Positions 1 through 6,980 of a stretch of 10,014 nt of DNA are shown piece by piece. The position numbers and the translations under genes were made by a program. The notes beneath the pieces are model-generated. The model was not told the DNA's origin. It made no database searches and saw only the letters and a list, made by a program, of their open reading frames with translations. The DNA is from Bordetella parapertussis (GTDB taxonomy: Bacteria; Pseudomonadota; Gammaproteobacteria; Burkholderiales; Burkholderiaceae_C): assembly GCA_945871945.1 (NCBI GenBank), contig CAMBXY010000047.1, positions 1 to 10,014 on the forward strand, in the 5' to 3' direction. Each line of letters begins with the position of its first letter. Positions within the stretch are counted from its first letter, which is position 1.

Positions 1-507
1 AATGCACGTGCCGTACAAGCCTTAAGGATGATCGCGCTGCTTGCCAGTTCAACCCCAAGTCAAGCAGTCAACTCCAAGGAGTTATCGCTGCAGCTGAGGT
101 TGTCTATTACCTTCATCGAAAATTTGCTCAAAAACCTCAAGGCAAATGAATTGGTCATGGCCAACCGCGGTCCTGGTGGGGGCTACTTTTTGCAAAAGTC
201 GGTTGATGAGATTTCGGTTTGGGACGTTGTCGGATGCTTTGAGGAGGAGGAAGAACCGAGCGTAAGAATTCGGACGAAGGAACATTCTGTCAGTCAACAA
301 ATATGCCTTGAGTTCAATCAAATCAAGCAACACTTTTTGCAAAATTACCCCCTCACTGACATCACCAAACATTCGCCCCAAATCGAGAAAAAAACCACGG
401 TGCCGCGACTCTCGCGCCACTTCAAGCCTCTTGTAATCAGCTTGGCACCCAAAGCTCCCAACTCTGTTTTTGATTTGCCTAATTTCATGAATCTCCAGGC
501 TGCTTGA
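1..507 (+). CDS. Rrf2/IscR-family transcriptional regulator, 5' end outside window
   Basis: This is a DNA-binding winged-helix regulator of the Rrf2 family. The reading frame is open to the first base of the window (N-A-R-A-V-Q-A-L-R before the first ATG at 28). Those residues align by eye with the start of IscR helix 1, so the true start probably lies about 20 bases upstream of the window. The recognition region is clear: a helix ending SITFIENLLKNLKANELV, followed by the wing RGPGGGYFL, which is the family hallmark. IscR binds a [2Fe-2S] cluster with three cysteines after the wing. Here only one cysteine lies at an equivalent place (Q-Q-I-C-L-E-F); the other two are absent and an acidic run EEEEE lies just upstream. 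A cluster of the IscR type is therefore unlikely, and the signal it senses is unknown. The C-terminal 40 or so residues are basic and not recognised. The target genes cannot be told from the window. Confidence 0.85.
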   Translation, partial: NARAVQALRMIALLASSTPSQAVNSKELSLQLRLSITFIENLLKNLKANELVMANRGPGGGYFLQKSVDEISVWDVVGCFEEEEEPSVRIRTKEHSVSQQICLEFNQIKQHFLQNYPLTDITKHSPQIEKKTTVPRLSRHFKPLVISLAPKAPNSVFDLPNFMNLQAA

Positions 508-520
508 GTGTGGGGGATTG

Positions 521-841
521 ATGAAAATCACGTATATGTTGGTCAATCGCTCAGGAAAAGGTCGCCGCATACCTGCTGGAGAAGCGTGGCAGTGGATACA
601 TCACGCAGAAGATGCACCGCAAATGAAGACTGTTTTTTTGAAGCTCAAGAAAAGAATTCGCGATGACAGACTCACCTTGGCAAATCTGCACATTGAACAA
701 CGGCAGTCCTCAGAAGAATTTTTGGAAATGGCCACCTTTGAATACAAAGGTCCAGTGATTTACGATCAATCAATATCTCCAAAAAGAATCATTTTTGTTC
801 ACGAAGAGTCAGTTGGCCAACGCTTGAACAAGACCCATTGA
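521..841 (+). CDS. hypothetical protein, 106 residues
   Basis: I do not recognise this protein. It starts at the ATG at 521, preceded by a purine-rich GGGGGA (512-517). A TTG directly before it at 518 is a less likely start. The stop of the Rrf2-type gene lies only 13 bases upstream, so the two are probably cotranscribed. The product is small, soluble and basic, with no signal peptide or membrane segment, and a charged middle (KLKKRIRDD). Its codons and base composition are AT-richer than the czc genes, as in the regulator before it. The last codons overlap, in another frame, the start of a decayed dehydrogenase sequence. The natural C-terminus may therefore have been altered by the rearrangement that left that remnant. 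Confidence 0.6.
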   Translation: MKITYMLVNRSGKGRRIPAGEAWQWIHHAEDAPQMKTVFLKLKKRIRDDRLTLANLHIEQRQSSEEFLEMATFEYKGPVIYDQSISPKRIIFVHEESVGQRLNKTH

Positions 842-966
842 CCCCTTGGGGGGGCAATCAGTCAGCTGAGCATGCGTCTGATGTCATGGCCTTTTTACCT
901 AGCGAAGATGCCGCCTGCCTGACCTGCCAAGTTACAAAGGTCGATGGAGGTCTCACAGCGGTAAGG
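841..966 (+). pseudogene. remnant of the C-terminus of a short-chain dehydrogenase/reductase
   Basis: The frame through this stretch reads TPWGGNQSAEHASDVMAFL, then PSEDAACLTCQVTKVDGGLT. This matches the familiar end of classical SDR enzymes (P-L-G-R-x-G-x-A-E-E-[IV]-A, then FLASDxAxxxTGQxxxVDGGLT). The usual glycine of TGQ is Cys here, which a single base change would explain. Nothing upstream resembles the Rossmann fold, the N-S-Y-K active site or the start of such an enzyme; instead an unrelated gene ends here. The frame runs open to 1356, but beyond about 966 the residues look like noise. This is therefore the tail of a gene whose first 200 or so codons were lost. A G7 tract (848-854) lies inside it. 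Confidence 0.6.
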
Positions 967-1312
967 TCCTTGATCTCTGACCGGCCATTACTGACCATGG
1001 GTTTGCGAGCGCAATGGAACGCGGTCTGTGCCAGCATGCATAGTTTGCCTGCAGGGGCGGCCATGTATCAGTTCACCTATATGACGAGGCGCCCCATTGC
1101 GCCCGAGATTCTTGCTCGGCAAAGCCTGAGAGCTGAATGGATTGGAACTGCCATATTCAACCTACCCCCCCCGCCTCGGTCTATCGAATCTCGAAGCGCT
1201 GATATGCTTGGAAAAGGCATACAAAATTATTGCTCGTATGTTTACTTTTTCTCCATTTCAGTTTTGACATCATATTTGTCTACTGATTTGGGGGAATGCC
1301 ACTCAGCTTGCT

Positions 1313-1364
1313 CCAATGTGTATGAAGTTTTGGTTCGATCTGGCCAATGTATATAAAGTTTTGC
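1313..1364. repeat. two imperfect 21-base direct repeats, period 31
   Basis: CCAATGTGTATGAAGTTTTGG (1313-1333, 21 bases, first copy) recurs at 1344-1364 with 18 of 21 positions identical; the differences are at repeat positions 8, 12 and 21. The 31-base period is close to three turns of the helix, as for paired protein-binding sites. Multiple short terminal repeats of about this size occur at the ends of IS21-type elements, but no element is present to confirm that origin. Confidence 0.5.
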
Positions 1365-1537
1365 CGCCCACCACTGCCCTGCCCCGGTCAGCAAATCATC
1401 ACACTGTTGCAATCGAACATGACGAATTAAGGCGCAGAGATTTGACCAGGTGTGTTGAAAACCGATGACCAGCCCTCGGGCTGGCAATTCAGGTATTTAA
1501 GCGGGTTTTCGACCATCACCCTTGGTCATTCAAAGTC

Positions 1538-1553
1538 GGTCACGTGGTCACGT
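1538..1553. repeat. perfect tandem 8-base repeat GGTCACGT x2
   Basis: Two head-to-tail copies of GGTCACGT create a central CACGTG palindrome. The repeat lies about 50 bases downstream of the last gene of the minus-strand operon. Its function is unknown; it may belong to the same mobile-element debris as the 1313-1364 repeats. Confidence 0.35.
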
Positions 1554-1601
1554 CAACAGCGGAAATGCGCCTCCGTAGAGCAAATGCTACAGCGAAACAT
1601 A

Positions 1602-1991
1602 TCATTTCAACTCGAAGCGAGCGGTCGTGGGTGGCTTACCAACGAATGTGACTAAAGCAATACCTTTGGTGCCTTTGGCGATCTTGAAAGCGCCTTTGGC
1701 TTCCAGCTTATCTCCAGCAGCAACTAAATTTATCTCAGATTTTTCTGTGCCGTTGAGCAACGTGACCTTAGCAATAGCGCCATCAAGCTTTACAGCTTTG
1801 CCGTGATCGGTGATGTAAATTTGTATGCTTTCAGGCTTGGCCACAATTTCAACGTCGCCTACTTTGGTCTCGACTACCACACCGCCGAATTTTGGTTTGA
1901 GATCGTGTCCGCTCGCTGCCATTGCGCCGCTAGCAAACAAAGCCATCAACAGTACAACCGATGAGGCGCCGAGATTAAAAGTTTTACGCAT
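1602..1991 (-). CDS. small exported protein, related to the N-terminal domain of the adjacent CzcB
   Basis: The start is the ATG at 1991, preceded by GAAAGG with a 10-base spacer. An upstream ATG at 2042 would add 17 residues before the signal peptide and is less likely. The 129-residue product begins with a typical signal peptide (MRKTFNLG, hydrophobic SSVVLLMALFASG, cleavage after AMA). The mature part opens with S-G-H-D-L-K-P-K-F-G-G, reminiscent of the GHDHG motifs in the CzcB of this operon. The remainder (EIVAKPESIQIYI ... GKPPTTARFELK) is beta-rich by pattern. It can be aligned by eye with CzcB residues 75-158, which suggests one periplasmic domain family. It lies 116 bases after czcA and on the same strand, so it is probably the last gene of the efflux operon. 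I infer a periplasmic accessory or metal-binding role; no catalytic motif is seen. A TATAAA at 2022-2027 (minus strand) could be a weak private -10. Confidence 0.7.
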   Translation of the reverse strand: MRKTFNLGASSVVLLMALFASGAMAASGHDLKPKFGGVVVETKVGDVEIVAKPESIQIYITDHGKAVKLDGAIAKVTLLNGTEKSEINLVAAGDKLEAKGAFKIAKGTKGIALVTFVGKPPTTARFELK

Positions 1992-2054
1992 GATAAAAAT
2001 ACCTTTCAAAGTAAATAAAGATTTATACAAAACAATGAGCAAATAAATGAACTA

Positions 2055-2084
2055 GCAACTGGGTTACACCTCATCTCCAGTTTC
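2055..2084 (-). terminator. weak inverted repeat between czcA and the last operon gene
   Basis: AACTGG (2057-2062) pairs with CCAGTT (2077-2082) across a 14-base loop. In the direction of transcription it is followed by a mixed TTGCTAGTTCATTTATTT rather than a clean T run. It could reduce read-through from czcA into the small downstream gene, but it is short and I give it little weight. Confidence 0.2.
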
Positions 2085-2107
2085 CTAAGCAATAAAACAA
2101 GCAAAAT

Positions 2108-5100
2108 TTAAAAACTTTCATTGCCAGAATCTGCCACCAGCGCTTCAATTGGCTTGCGGCCAAACAATGCCACCATGGCTGGGGTTAAAAATGAGTCTAG
2201 GAGAGTGGAAGTCAAAAGACCCGAAAAAATTACCACCGCTACCGGGTGCAATATTTCTGTGCCGGGCATTTCGGCTTCAAACAGCAGCGGTGAAAGCGCC
2301 AGCGCAGCGACCAGTGCAGTCATCAGCACCGGCGTCAGGCGTTCAAGTGATCCGCGCACCAGCATTTTGGTACCGAAGTCTTCACCTTCAAACGCACACA
2401 GGTTGATGTAGTGTGATACCTTCAAAATACCGTTACGAATGGCAATGCCCGCCAGCGTAATGAAGCCGACCAGCGCGGCAATGCTCAGTGGCTGGCCTGA
2501 TATCCATAGCCCAATCACAGCGCCAACGAGTGCCAACGGAATATTGGCCATGATGATGGCCGCCAACACACCCGAACGGTAGCGCGAGTACAAGATCAAA
2601 AACACCAGTGCAACAGAGCCTAGCGACAGCAGGCCTATGAGGCGAGACGACTCTTCTTGCGCCGCAAATTGCCCGCCCAGCGTAATGAAATAACCCTCAG
2701 GCAGTTTGGTCTCGGCAATGGCGGCGCGCAGGTCAATCACCACATCGCTCAGTGCGCGGCCTTGCGCGTTGGCGGACAGCACAATGCGGCGGCGCCCATC
2801 GTCACGGCTGATCTGGTTGGGGCCGTCTGATTCGTCGACCGTCGCCAACTGACTCAACGGCACACGACCGCCGGGTGTGTCAATCATCATGTTGCTCAGA
2901 CCCTCAATGCCGCGCGATGATTCGGGCAGGCGCAGCACCAGGTTGAATCGCCGATTGCCTTCAACCACTTCGGTGATGCGCTCACCGTCAATCAGCATTT
3001 GCAACTCTTGCAGTAATTTGGCGGGCGTGATGCCCAAGCCTAATGACTTGTCGTAGTTGACCTGTACTTTGATTTGCGGCGTCAGCACCTGCTTTTCAAC
3101 TTCGATATCGACCAAGCCTTGGATGGTGCTGAGCTTTTGTCGCAGGGCTTCAGCTTGCCCCCGCAGGCCATCCAGATCATCGCCATAAATCTTGATGGCA
3201 ATTTGTGCGCGCACGCCTGTCAGCATGTGGTCAATACGGTGACTGATCGGCTGGCCCAGACCGATGGCAGCCGGTAGTGACGCGATACGGCTGCGCATGT
3301 CAGCGTGAATCTGTTCAACACTGCGGTCACTGCGCTTGAGCTTGATGTCCAGCTCGGATGCGTGCACACCCTCGGCATGCTCGTCCAACTCGGCCCGGCC
3401 GGAACGGCGGCCTACGTGCTCCGCCTCGGGCACACCTGCTAAAGCCTTTTCAGCAATCGAACCAATGCGTACTGATTCACTCAGCGTCGTGCCTGGGTTT
3501 AGGCGCAAGCCGATCAACGCCACGCCTTCGTTGAACGGCGGTAAGAAGGTGGTGGGGAAAAATGGTACGGCCGCCATCGCCAATACGGCAGCTACTGCAC
3601 CTGTTCCTACCCAAACCTTGGGGTGGCTCAGTGCCTTTTGCAGCAAGACCGCGTAACGGGTTTTCAGCCATATTTGCGCCTTGGTGTCGCCGTGATCCAA
3701 ACTTTTCATCTGCGGCAGCAGGTAGTACGCCATCACCGGCGTGACAGTGACTGACACAACCATGGATGCCAGCATGGCCACGATGTAGGCAATCGCCAGC
3801 GGCTGCATCAGGCGGCCTTCAATGCCTGGCAAAAAGAACAATGGCACCAGCACCAAAACCACAATCACCGTCGCAATCACAATGCCCGAGCGCACTTCCA
3901 GCGTGGCTTTGGCAATCAACTTCAGTGGCCCCATCCGTTTGTCGGGATGCGCTGCTCGGTCGGTTTTAAGCCGACGCAGCACATTTTCAACGCCCACCAC
4001 CGCATCGTCGACCAGCTCGCCAATGGCTATCGTCAGCCCCCCCAGCGTCATGGTGTTGATCGACAGGCCTAGGTATTTAAAAACTAACAACGTCACCATG
4101 AACGAAATCGGAATCGCCACCAGCGAAATGAGGGTCGTGCGCACATTGGCTAAAAAGAAATACAGCACCACTGCCACGACAACAAACGCCAGCATGAGTT
4201 TGTTTTTGAGGTTGTTGACAGAGGACTCAATGAAATTGGCCTGGCGCATGGTGACCTGAGCTTCGCCCATGCCCGCGGGTTGGCCTTTTCTAAGGTCAGC
4301 CAAGGCCGCTTCGACCTCGCGGGTTAGCTTCACGGTGTCCGCGTCGGGTTGCTTTTGAATGCCCAAGATGACCGCGGGCTGACCGTTCAAGCCGGCATCA
4401 CCGCGCTTGATGGCGGCAGCAAATTTAACGTCTGCAACTTGGCTAAGCTGTATGGGCTTGCCATTTTGAAATGCGACAGGCAGGCGTTGCAAGTCTTCGA
4501 TGCGTGTGGTGCGACCAATGTTACGAATCAAGTACTCACGGGAATTAAGCTCCAAAAATCCGCCGCTTGAGTTGCCGGAAAAGCCTTTAAGCGCTGCGGC
4601 AACAGCTTCAAGCGTGATGCCCAGCGCTGCCATGCGCGCGGTGTCGGGCTGCACTTGATACTGGCGAACTTCACCGCCAATTGGCACCACCTGCGCCACA
4701 CCCGGGATCGTCAACAAACGTGTGCGCATCACAAAGTCTGCATATTCACGCACCGCCATCTGGCTGATTTTTGAGGTGTCAATCGGTATCGCCAGCAGCA
4801 TGATCTCGCCCATGATGGAGGTAATGGGGCCCATGCCGACGTGTTCAACACCTTGGGGCAATTGCTCGCGCACCAGTTGCAATCGCTCGCCGACCATCTG
4901 CCGGGCGCGGTAAATATCGGTGCTCCAGTCAAAGGTAAGGTAAACAAATGACAAGCCTACGCTGGACACACTGCGAATGCCCTCGACGCCCGGTATGCCG
5001 CCCATCGCAACTTCAAGCCGGGTGGTGATTTGCTGCTCAACTTCTTCAGGGGCCATGCCGCCAGCTTCAACTTGCAGGGTGACGGTGGGTTTGTTCAGGT

Positions 5101-5221
5101 TGGGGAACACATCAACCGGCATAGTGGTGAGTGTGGTGGCGCCAGCAATTAGCAAGACGACTGCCAGCACGAGCACCATCAGGCGATTGCCCAACGAGGA
5201 ATGAATTAATTTATCGAACAT
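2108..5221 (-). CDS. czcA: heavy-metal efflux RND pump, CzcA type
   Basis: This is the inner-membrane proton-driven pump of a tripartite metal exporter. The start is the ATG at 5221 (MFDKLIHSSLGNR), as is usual for the family; the frame is open 96 bases further but overlaps czcB. The length is 1037 residues, normal for CzcA/CusA. Membrane helix 1 (about 13-33) is followed by the conserved MPVDVFPNLNKPTV. The helix 4 motif is AIGELVDDAVVGVEN, with acidic residues E402, D405, D406 and E412; D405 matches the essential Asp405 of CusA. The second periplasmic loop and the C-terminal helices (GFITLAGIAIRNGI, DSFLTPAMVALFGRKP) are complete. By eye, the CusA methionine triad (M573, M623, M672) is replaced by Gly, Ala and His665 (in HRIDHMLTG). 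Transport of a divalent cation such as Co, Zn, Cd or Ni is therefore more likely than Cu(I)/Ag(I); the exact ion cannot be told. It starts 31 bases after czcB, with no clear Shine-Dalgarno sequence. Confidence 0.95.
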   Translation of the reverse strand: MFDKLIHSSLGNRLMVLVLAVVLLIAGATTLTTMPVDVFPNLNKPTVTLQVEAGGMAPEEVEQQITTRLEVAMGGIPGVEGIRSVSSVGLSFVYLTFDWSTDIYRARQMVGERLQLVREQLPQGVEHVGMGPITSIMGEIMLLAIPIDTSKISQMAVREYADFVMRTRLLTIPGVAQVVPIGGEVRQYQVQPDTARMAALGITLEAVAAALKGFSGNSSGGFLELNSREYLIRNIGRTTRIEDLQRLPVAFQNGKPIQLSQVADVKFAAAIKRGDAGLNGQPAVILGIQKQPDADTVKLTREVEAALADLRKGQPAGMGEAQVTMRQANFIESSVNNLKNKLMLAFVVVAVVLYFFLANVRTTLISLVAIPISFMVTLLVFKYLGLSINTMTLGGLTIAIGELVDDAVVGVENVLRRLKTDRAAHPDKRMGPLKLIAKATLEVRSGIVIATVIVVLVLVPLFFLPGIEGRLMQPLAIAYIVAMLASMVVSVTVTPVMAYYLLPQMKSLDHGDTKAQIWLKTRYAVLLQKALSHPKVWVGTGAVAAVLAMAAVPFFPTTFLPPFNEGVALIGLRLNPGTTLSESVRIGSIAEKALAGVPEAEHVGRRSGRAELDEHAEGVHASELDIKLKRSDRSVEQIHADMRSRIASLPAAIGLGQPISHRIDHMLTGVRAQIAIKIYGDDLDGLRGQAEALRQKLSTIQGLVDIEVEKQVLTPQIKVQVNYDKSLGLGITPAKLLQELQMLIDGERITEVVEGNRRFNLVLRLPESSRGIEGLSNMMIDTPGGRVPLSQLATVDESDGPNQISRDDGRRRIVLSANAQGRALSDVVIDLRAAIAETKLPEGYFITLGGQFAAQEESSRLIGLLSLGSVALVFLILYSRYRSGVLAAIIMANIPLALVGAVIGLWISGQPLSIAALVGFITLAGIAIRNGILKVSHYINLCAFEGEDFGTKMLVRGSLERLTPVLMTALVAALALSPLLFEAEMPGTEILHPVAVVIFSGLLTSTLLDSFLTPAMVALFGRKPIEALVADSGNESF

Positions 5222-5252
5222 GATTTGTATGGCTTGAGCTTTTGGCTTGTGA

Positions 5253-6980
5253 TCAACGCACTTGATTGACCAGCGGTGCGCCTTGCGACACCACCCTGTC
5301 GCCGGCTTTGAGCCCATCCGTCACTGACATCGTGCTGCTGGAGAGCGGAGCAACGCGCACCGTGCGCGGTATAAATGTTTCAGCACCGGTATGCACCCAC
5401 ACCATATCCTGGTTGCTGGCGTTTTTGACAACCGCTGAAGTGGGTACGGCAAAGCCTTTGACGACTTCCTTTGTTTGCAGCACTACTTTGACGGGCTGGT
5501 TTACTGCAAGCGGCAGTGCACCTTTGCCTGGCGCGGTGCGAAACAGCAGCGGAAAGGCACCTTCACGGAGTGTGCGGCCAGCGCCTGCAAACTGTAGCGC
5601 GATGCTACCTTGGCTACTGGCTATTGAGGCAGATGCGATATTGCTAACCAAAGACACATCAAACGCGCTGGCCTCAATGCTCAGGCGTGTCGGGTCAACA
5701 ATTTCAAACAACACCTCGCGAGCATCTACCACTTGCCCAGCCACCACATTAGCAGCAGCTATCACGCCTGAGACTGGGGCCACCAATGCTTCAAGCGCCA
5801 CCACGCTTGCGCCAATGGTTGCCGCGCGTTGTTGCAAACTGCTGACATCCAATTTGGCGGCTTCAATGTCTTTGGCAGGCACCGTACCCTCAAGCTGCTC
5901 TAGCCGGTCTAGGCGCTTTTTTGCCAGTTCTAAGTTGCTTTTAAGCTCAGTGCTTTGCGACTGCTGGTTGGCACGCTCAATGGCGCTGGTCGATGCGCGC
6001 ACCAAGGCTAGCACCTCTCCTTTGCGCACGGCTTTACCCAGTGTGGGTAAACCGCTAGGGCCTGCTTCAATACGCCCGGCTTGTGTGGGCTGTACTTTAC
6101 CGCCTGCGTTCGCGTCAGCCACAACGCGACCAGTCAGCTCAACGGCTTTGGGCAGTGAGGCTTCTTCGACTGCGATAGTGCGTATACCCAGCAGCCGCTG
6201 TGACAGTTTGGGTAAAAAAACGCCACCATCTGCCAGGCGAATGGGTGCGTTGCCCCTAGCTGCGGGTGCTGACGCTTCGCCATGGTCATGACCAGCGTCA
6301 GCTTGCACATCAAAAGAGGTGCTGACGCCTGCAAGTAGGACGCAAAAAAATATCAAAAACGTAGCATTCGATGCAAGGGTGCCGGTACGCTTACTCCTAC
6401 GCAATGTAACAAAGGCGATGGCTGCCAGCAGTAGCGCACTGCCTGCATATGCCGCCCAGCGCAGCCACGGTTTGGCGGCCTTATCCTGTGAGTGAGCATC
6501 AACCAGACTGCCAATTTTCAAGTCGCCCGCCAGCAAGTCGACGTCTTTGCCAGCCAGTATGGTGAAGCTGACAGCCAAGTCGCCCGGCTTAGTAAACATA
6601 TCATTTTTAAAGCTGTAGCTGCCGTCCGCTTGCGCCGCAGCAATGCCTTTGATGCTTCCGACTTCGACTTCAATCTTTGCATCAGTTACCGGCTCGTTGG
6701 TGGCGTAACGGTCCAAGTAAATCTTCATCTCGTTGCCTTCAATCATGCCGACCACTTCAAACAGATCTGAGTGACTGGTCACACGCGGAGCGGCTGAACC
6801 GGTTACAGCTGCGGGCGTGTTGCCGTGGTCATGGCCTGCATCAGCCCATGCACGGCCGAGTAAGGTAGTTAAAACAACGAAAATTACTGCTAAAAAAATT
6901 GCTGACTGGGTCTGCATTGATTTTGCTATGCGCCGATTTAGTACATAAAAGGGGCTGGTAGTAACGTTTTGGGCGTTCAT
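5253..6980 (-). CDS. czcB: membrane-fusion adaptor, CzcB type, with extra N-terminal membrane-anchored domain
   Basis: This is the periplasmic adaptor linking the RND pump to the outer-membrane channel. The start at 6980 is supported by GGAG seven bases upstream (6988-6991) and by a 4-base ATGA overlap with czcC. The alternative M22 lacks this. Layout by residue: N-terminal hydrophobic segment 26-46; DAGHDHG 47-53; a beta-rich periplasmic domain about 70-158; membrane segment about 173-193; basic cytoplasmic turn LRRSKRTG; membrane segment about 206-224; a second DAGHDHG 228-234; then the adaptor proper with lipoyl halves about 295-330 and 397-432, coiled-coil hairpin about 335-395, beta-barrel and C-terminal membrane-proximal domain. 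The alternating topology puts both His motifs in the periplasm. With 575 residues it is longer than the 520 of Cupriavidus CzcB. It looks like a fusion of an exported metal-binding domain to a complete adaptor that kept its own signal-like segment. The His motifs probably bind metal. Confidence 0.92.
   Translation of the reverse strand: MNAQNVTTSPFYVLNRRIAKSMQTQSAIFLAVIFVVLTTLLGRAWADAGHDHGNTPAAVTGSAAPRVTSHSDLFEVVGMIEGNEMKIYLDRYATNEPVTDAKIEVEVGSIKGIAAAQADGSYSFKNDMFTKPGDLAVSFTILAGKDVDLLAGDLKIGSLVDAHSQDKAAKPWLRWAAYAGSALLLAAIAFVTLRRSKRTGTLASNATFLIFFCVLLAGVSTSFDVQADAGHDHGEASAPAARGNAPIRLADGGVFLPKLSQRLLGIRTIAVEEASLPKAVELTGRVVADANAGGKVQPTQAGRIEAGPSGLPTLGKAVRKGEVLALVRASTSAIERANQQSQSTELKSNLELAKKRLDRLEQLEGTVPAKDIEAAKLDVSSLQQRAATIGASVVALEALVAPVSGVIAAANVVAGQVVDAREVLFEIVDPTRLSIEASAFDVSLVSNIASASIASSQGSIALQFAGAGRTLREGAFPLLFRTAPGKGALPLAVNQPVKVVLQTKEVVKGFAVPTSAVVKNASNQDMVWVHTGAETFIPRTVRVAPLSSSTMSVTDGLKAGDRVVSQGAPLVNQVR
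6977..6980 (-). promoter_or_regulatory. czcC/czcB ATGA stop-start overlap
   Basis: On the minus strand the czcC stop TGA and the czcB start ATG share the bases ATGA. This points to translational coupling and a fixed channel-to-adaptor ratio. The czcB GGAG lies inside the last codons of czcC. Confidence 0.85.

Larger units (their letters stand above)
967..1601. other. about 630 bases without a convincing gene
   Basis: No frame on either strand gives a protein that I can relate to a family. The open frames here (plus 838-1356 and 1452-1655, minus 1242-1487) have low-complexity or unnatural composition and no good ribosome binding sites. The stretch holds a C8 tract (1165-1172), a 21-base direct repeat (1313-1333 and 1344-1364), a perfect palindromic hairpin CCAGCC-CTCG-GGCTGG (1469-1484) and a tandem 8-base repeat GGTCACGT (1538-1553). 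Together with the SDR remnant this suggests old rearrangement debris, possibly the end of a lost insertion sequence. No transposase sequence is visible. Confidence 0.5.

Noticed and set aside
82..570. Minus-strand open frame of 162 codons
   Set aside because: It is antisense to the Rrf2-type gene, which has the clear RGPGGGY wing; no recognisable domain is present in the reverse product.
848..854. G7 tract as a phase-variation switch
   Set aside because: It lies in a decayed gene remnant, so slippage would not control an intact product.
1469..1484. Palindrome CCAGCC-CTCG-GGCTGG as terminator of the efflux operon
   Set aside because: It has a stable stem, but no T run follows it in either direction and it lies about 120 bases past the last gene.
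1242..1487. Minus-strand 81-codon frame in the gene-poor stretch
   Set aside because: Its product does not resemble any transposase or other family I know, and it spans the direct repeats, so it is probably chance.
3822..4259. Open frames on the plus strand inside czcA
   Set aside because: They are antisense to the conserved membrane helices of CzcA and give low-complexity Ser/Thr-rich products.
5266..6291. Long open frame of 341 codons on the plus strand
   Set aside because: It lies wholly antisense to czcB, whose protein is well supported. The predicted product is a Ser/Thr/Ala-rich shadow with no family features.
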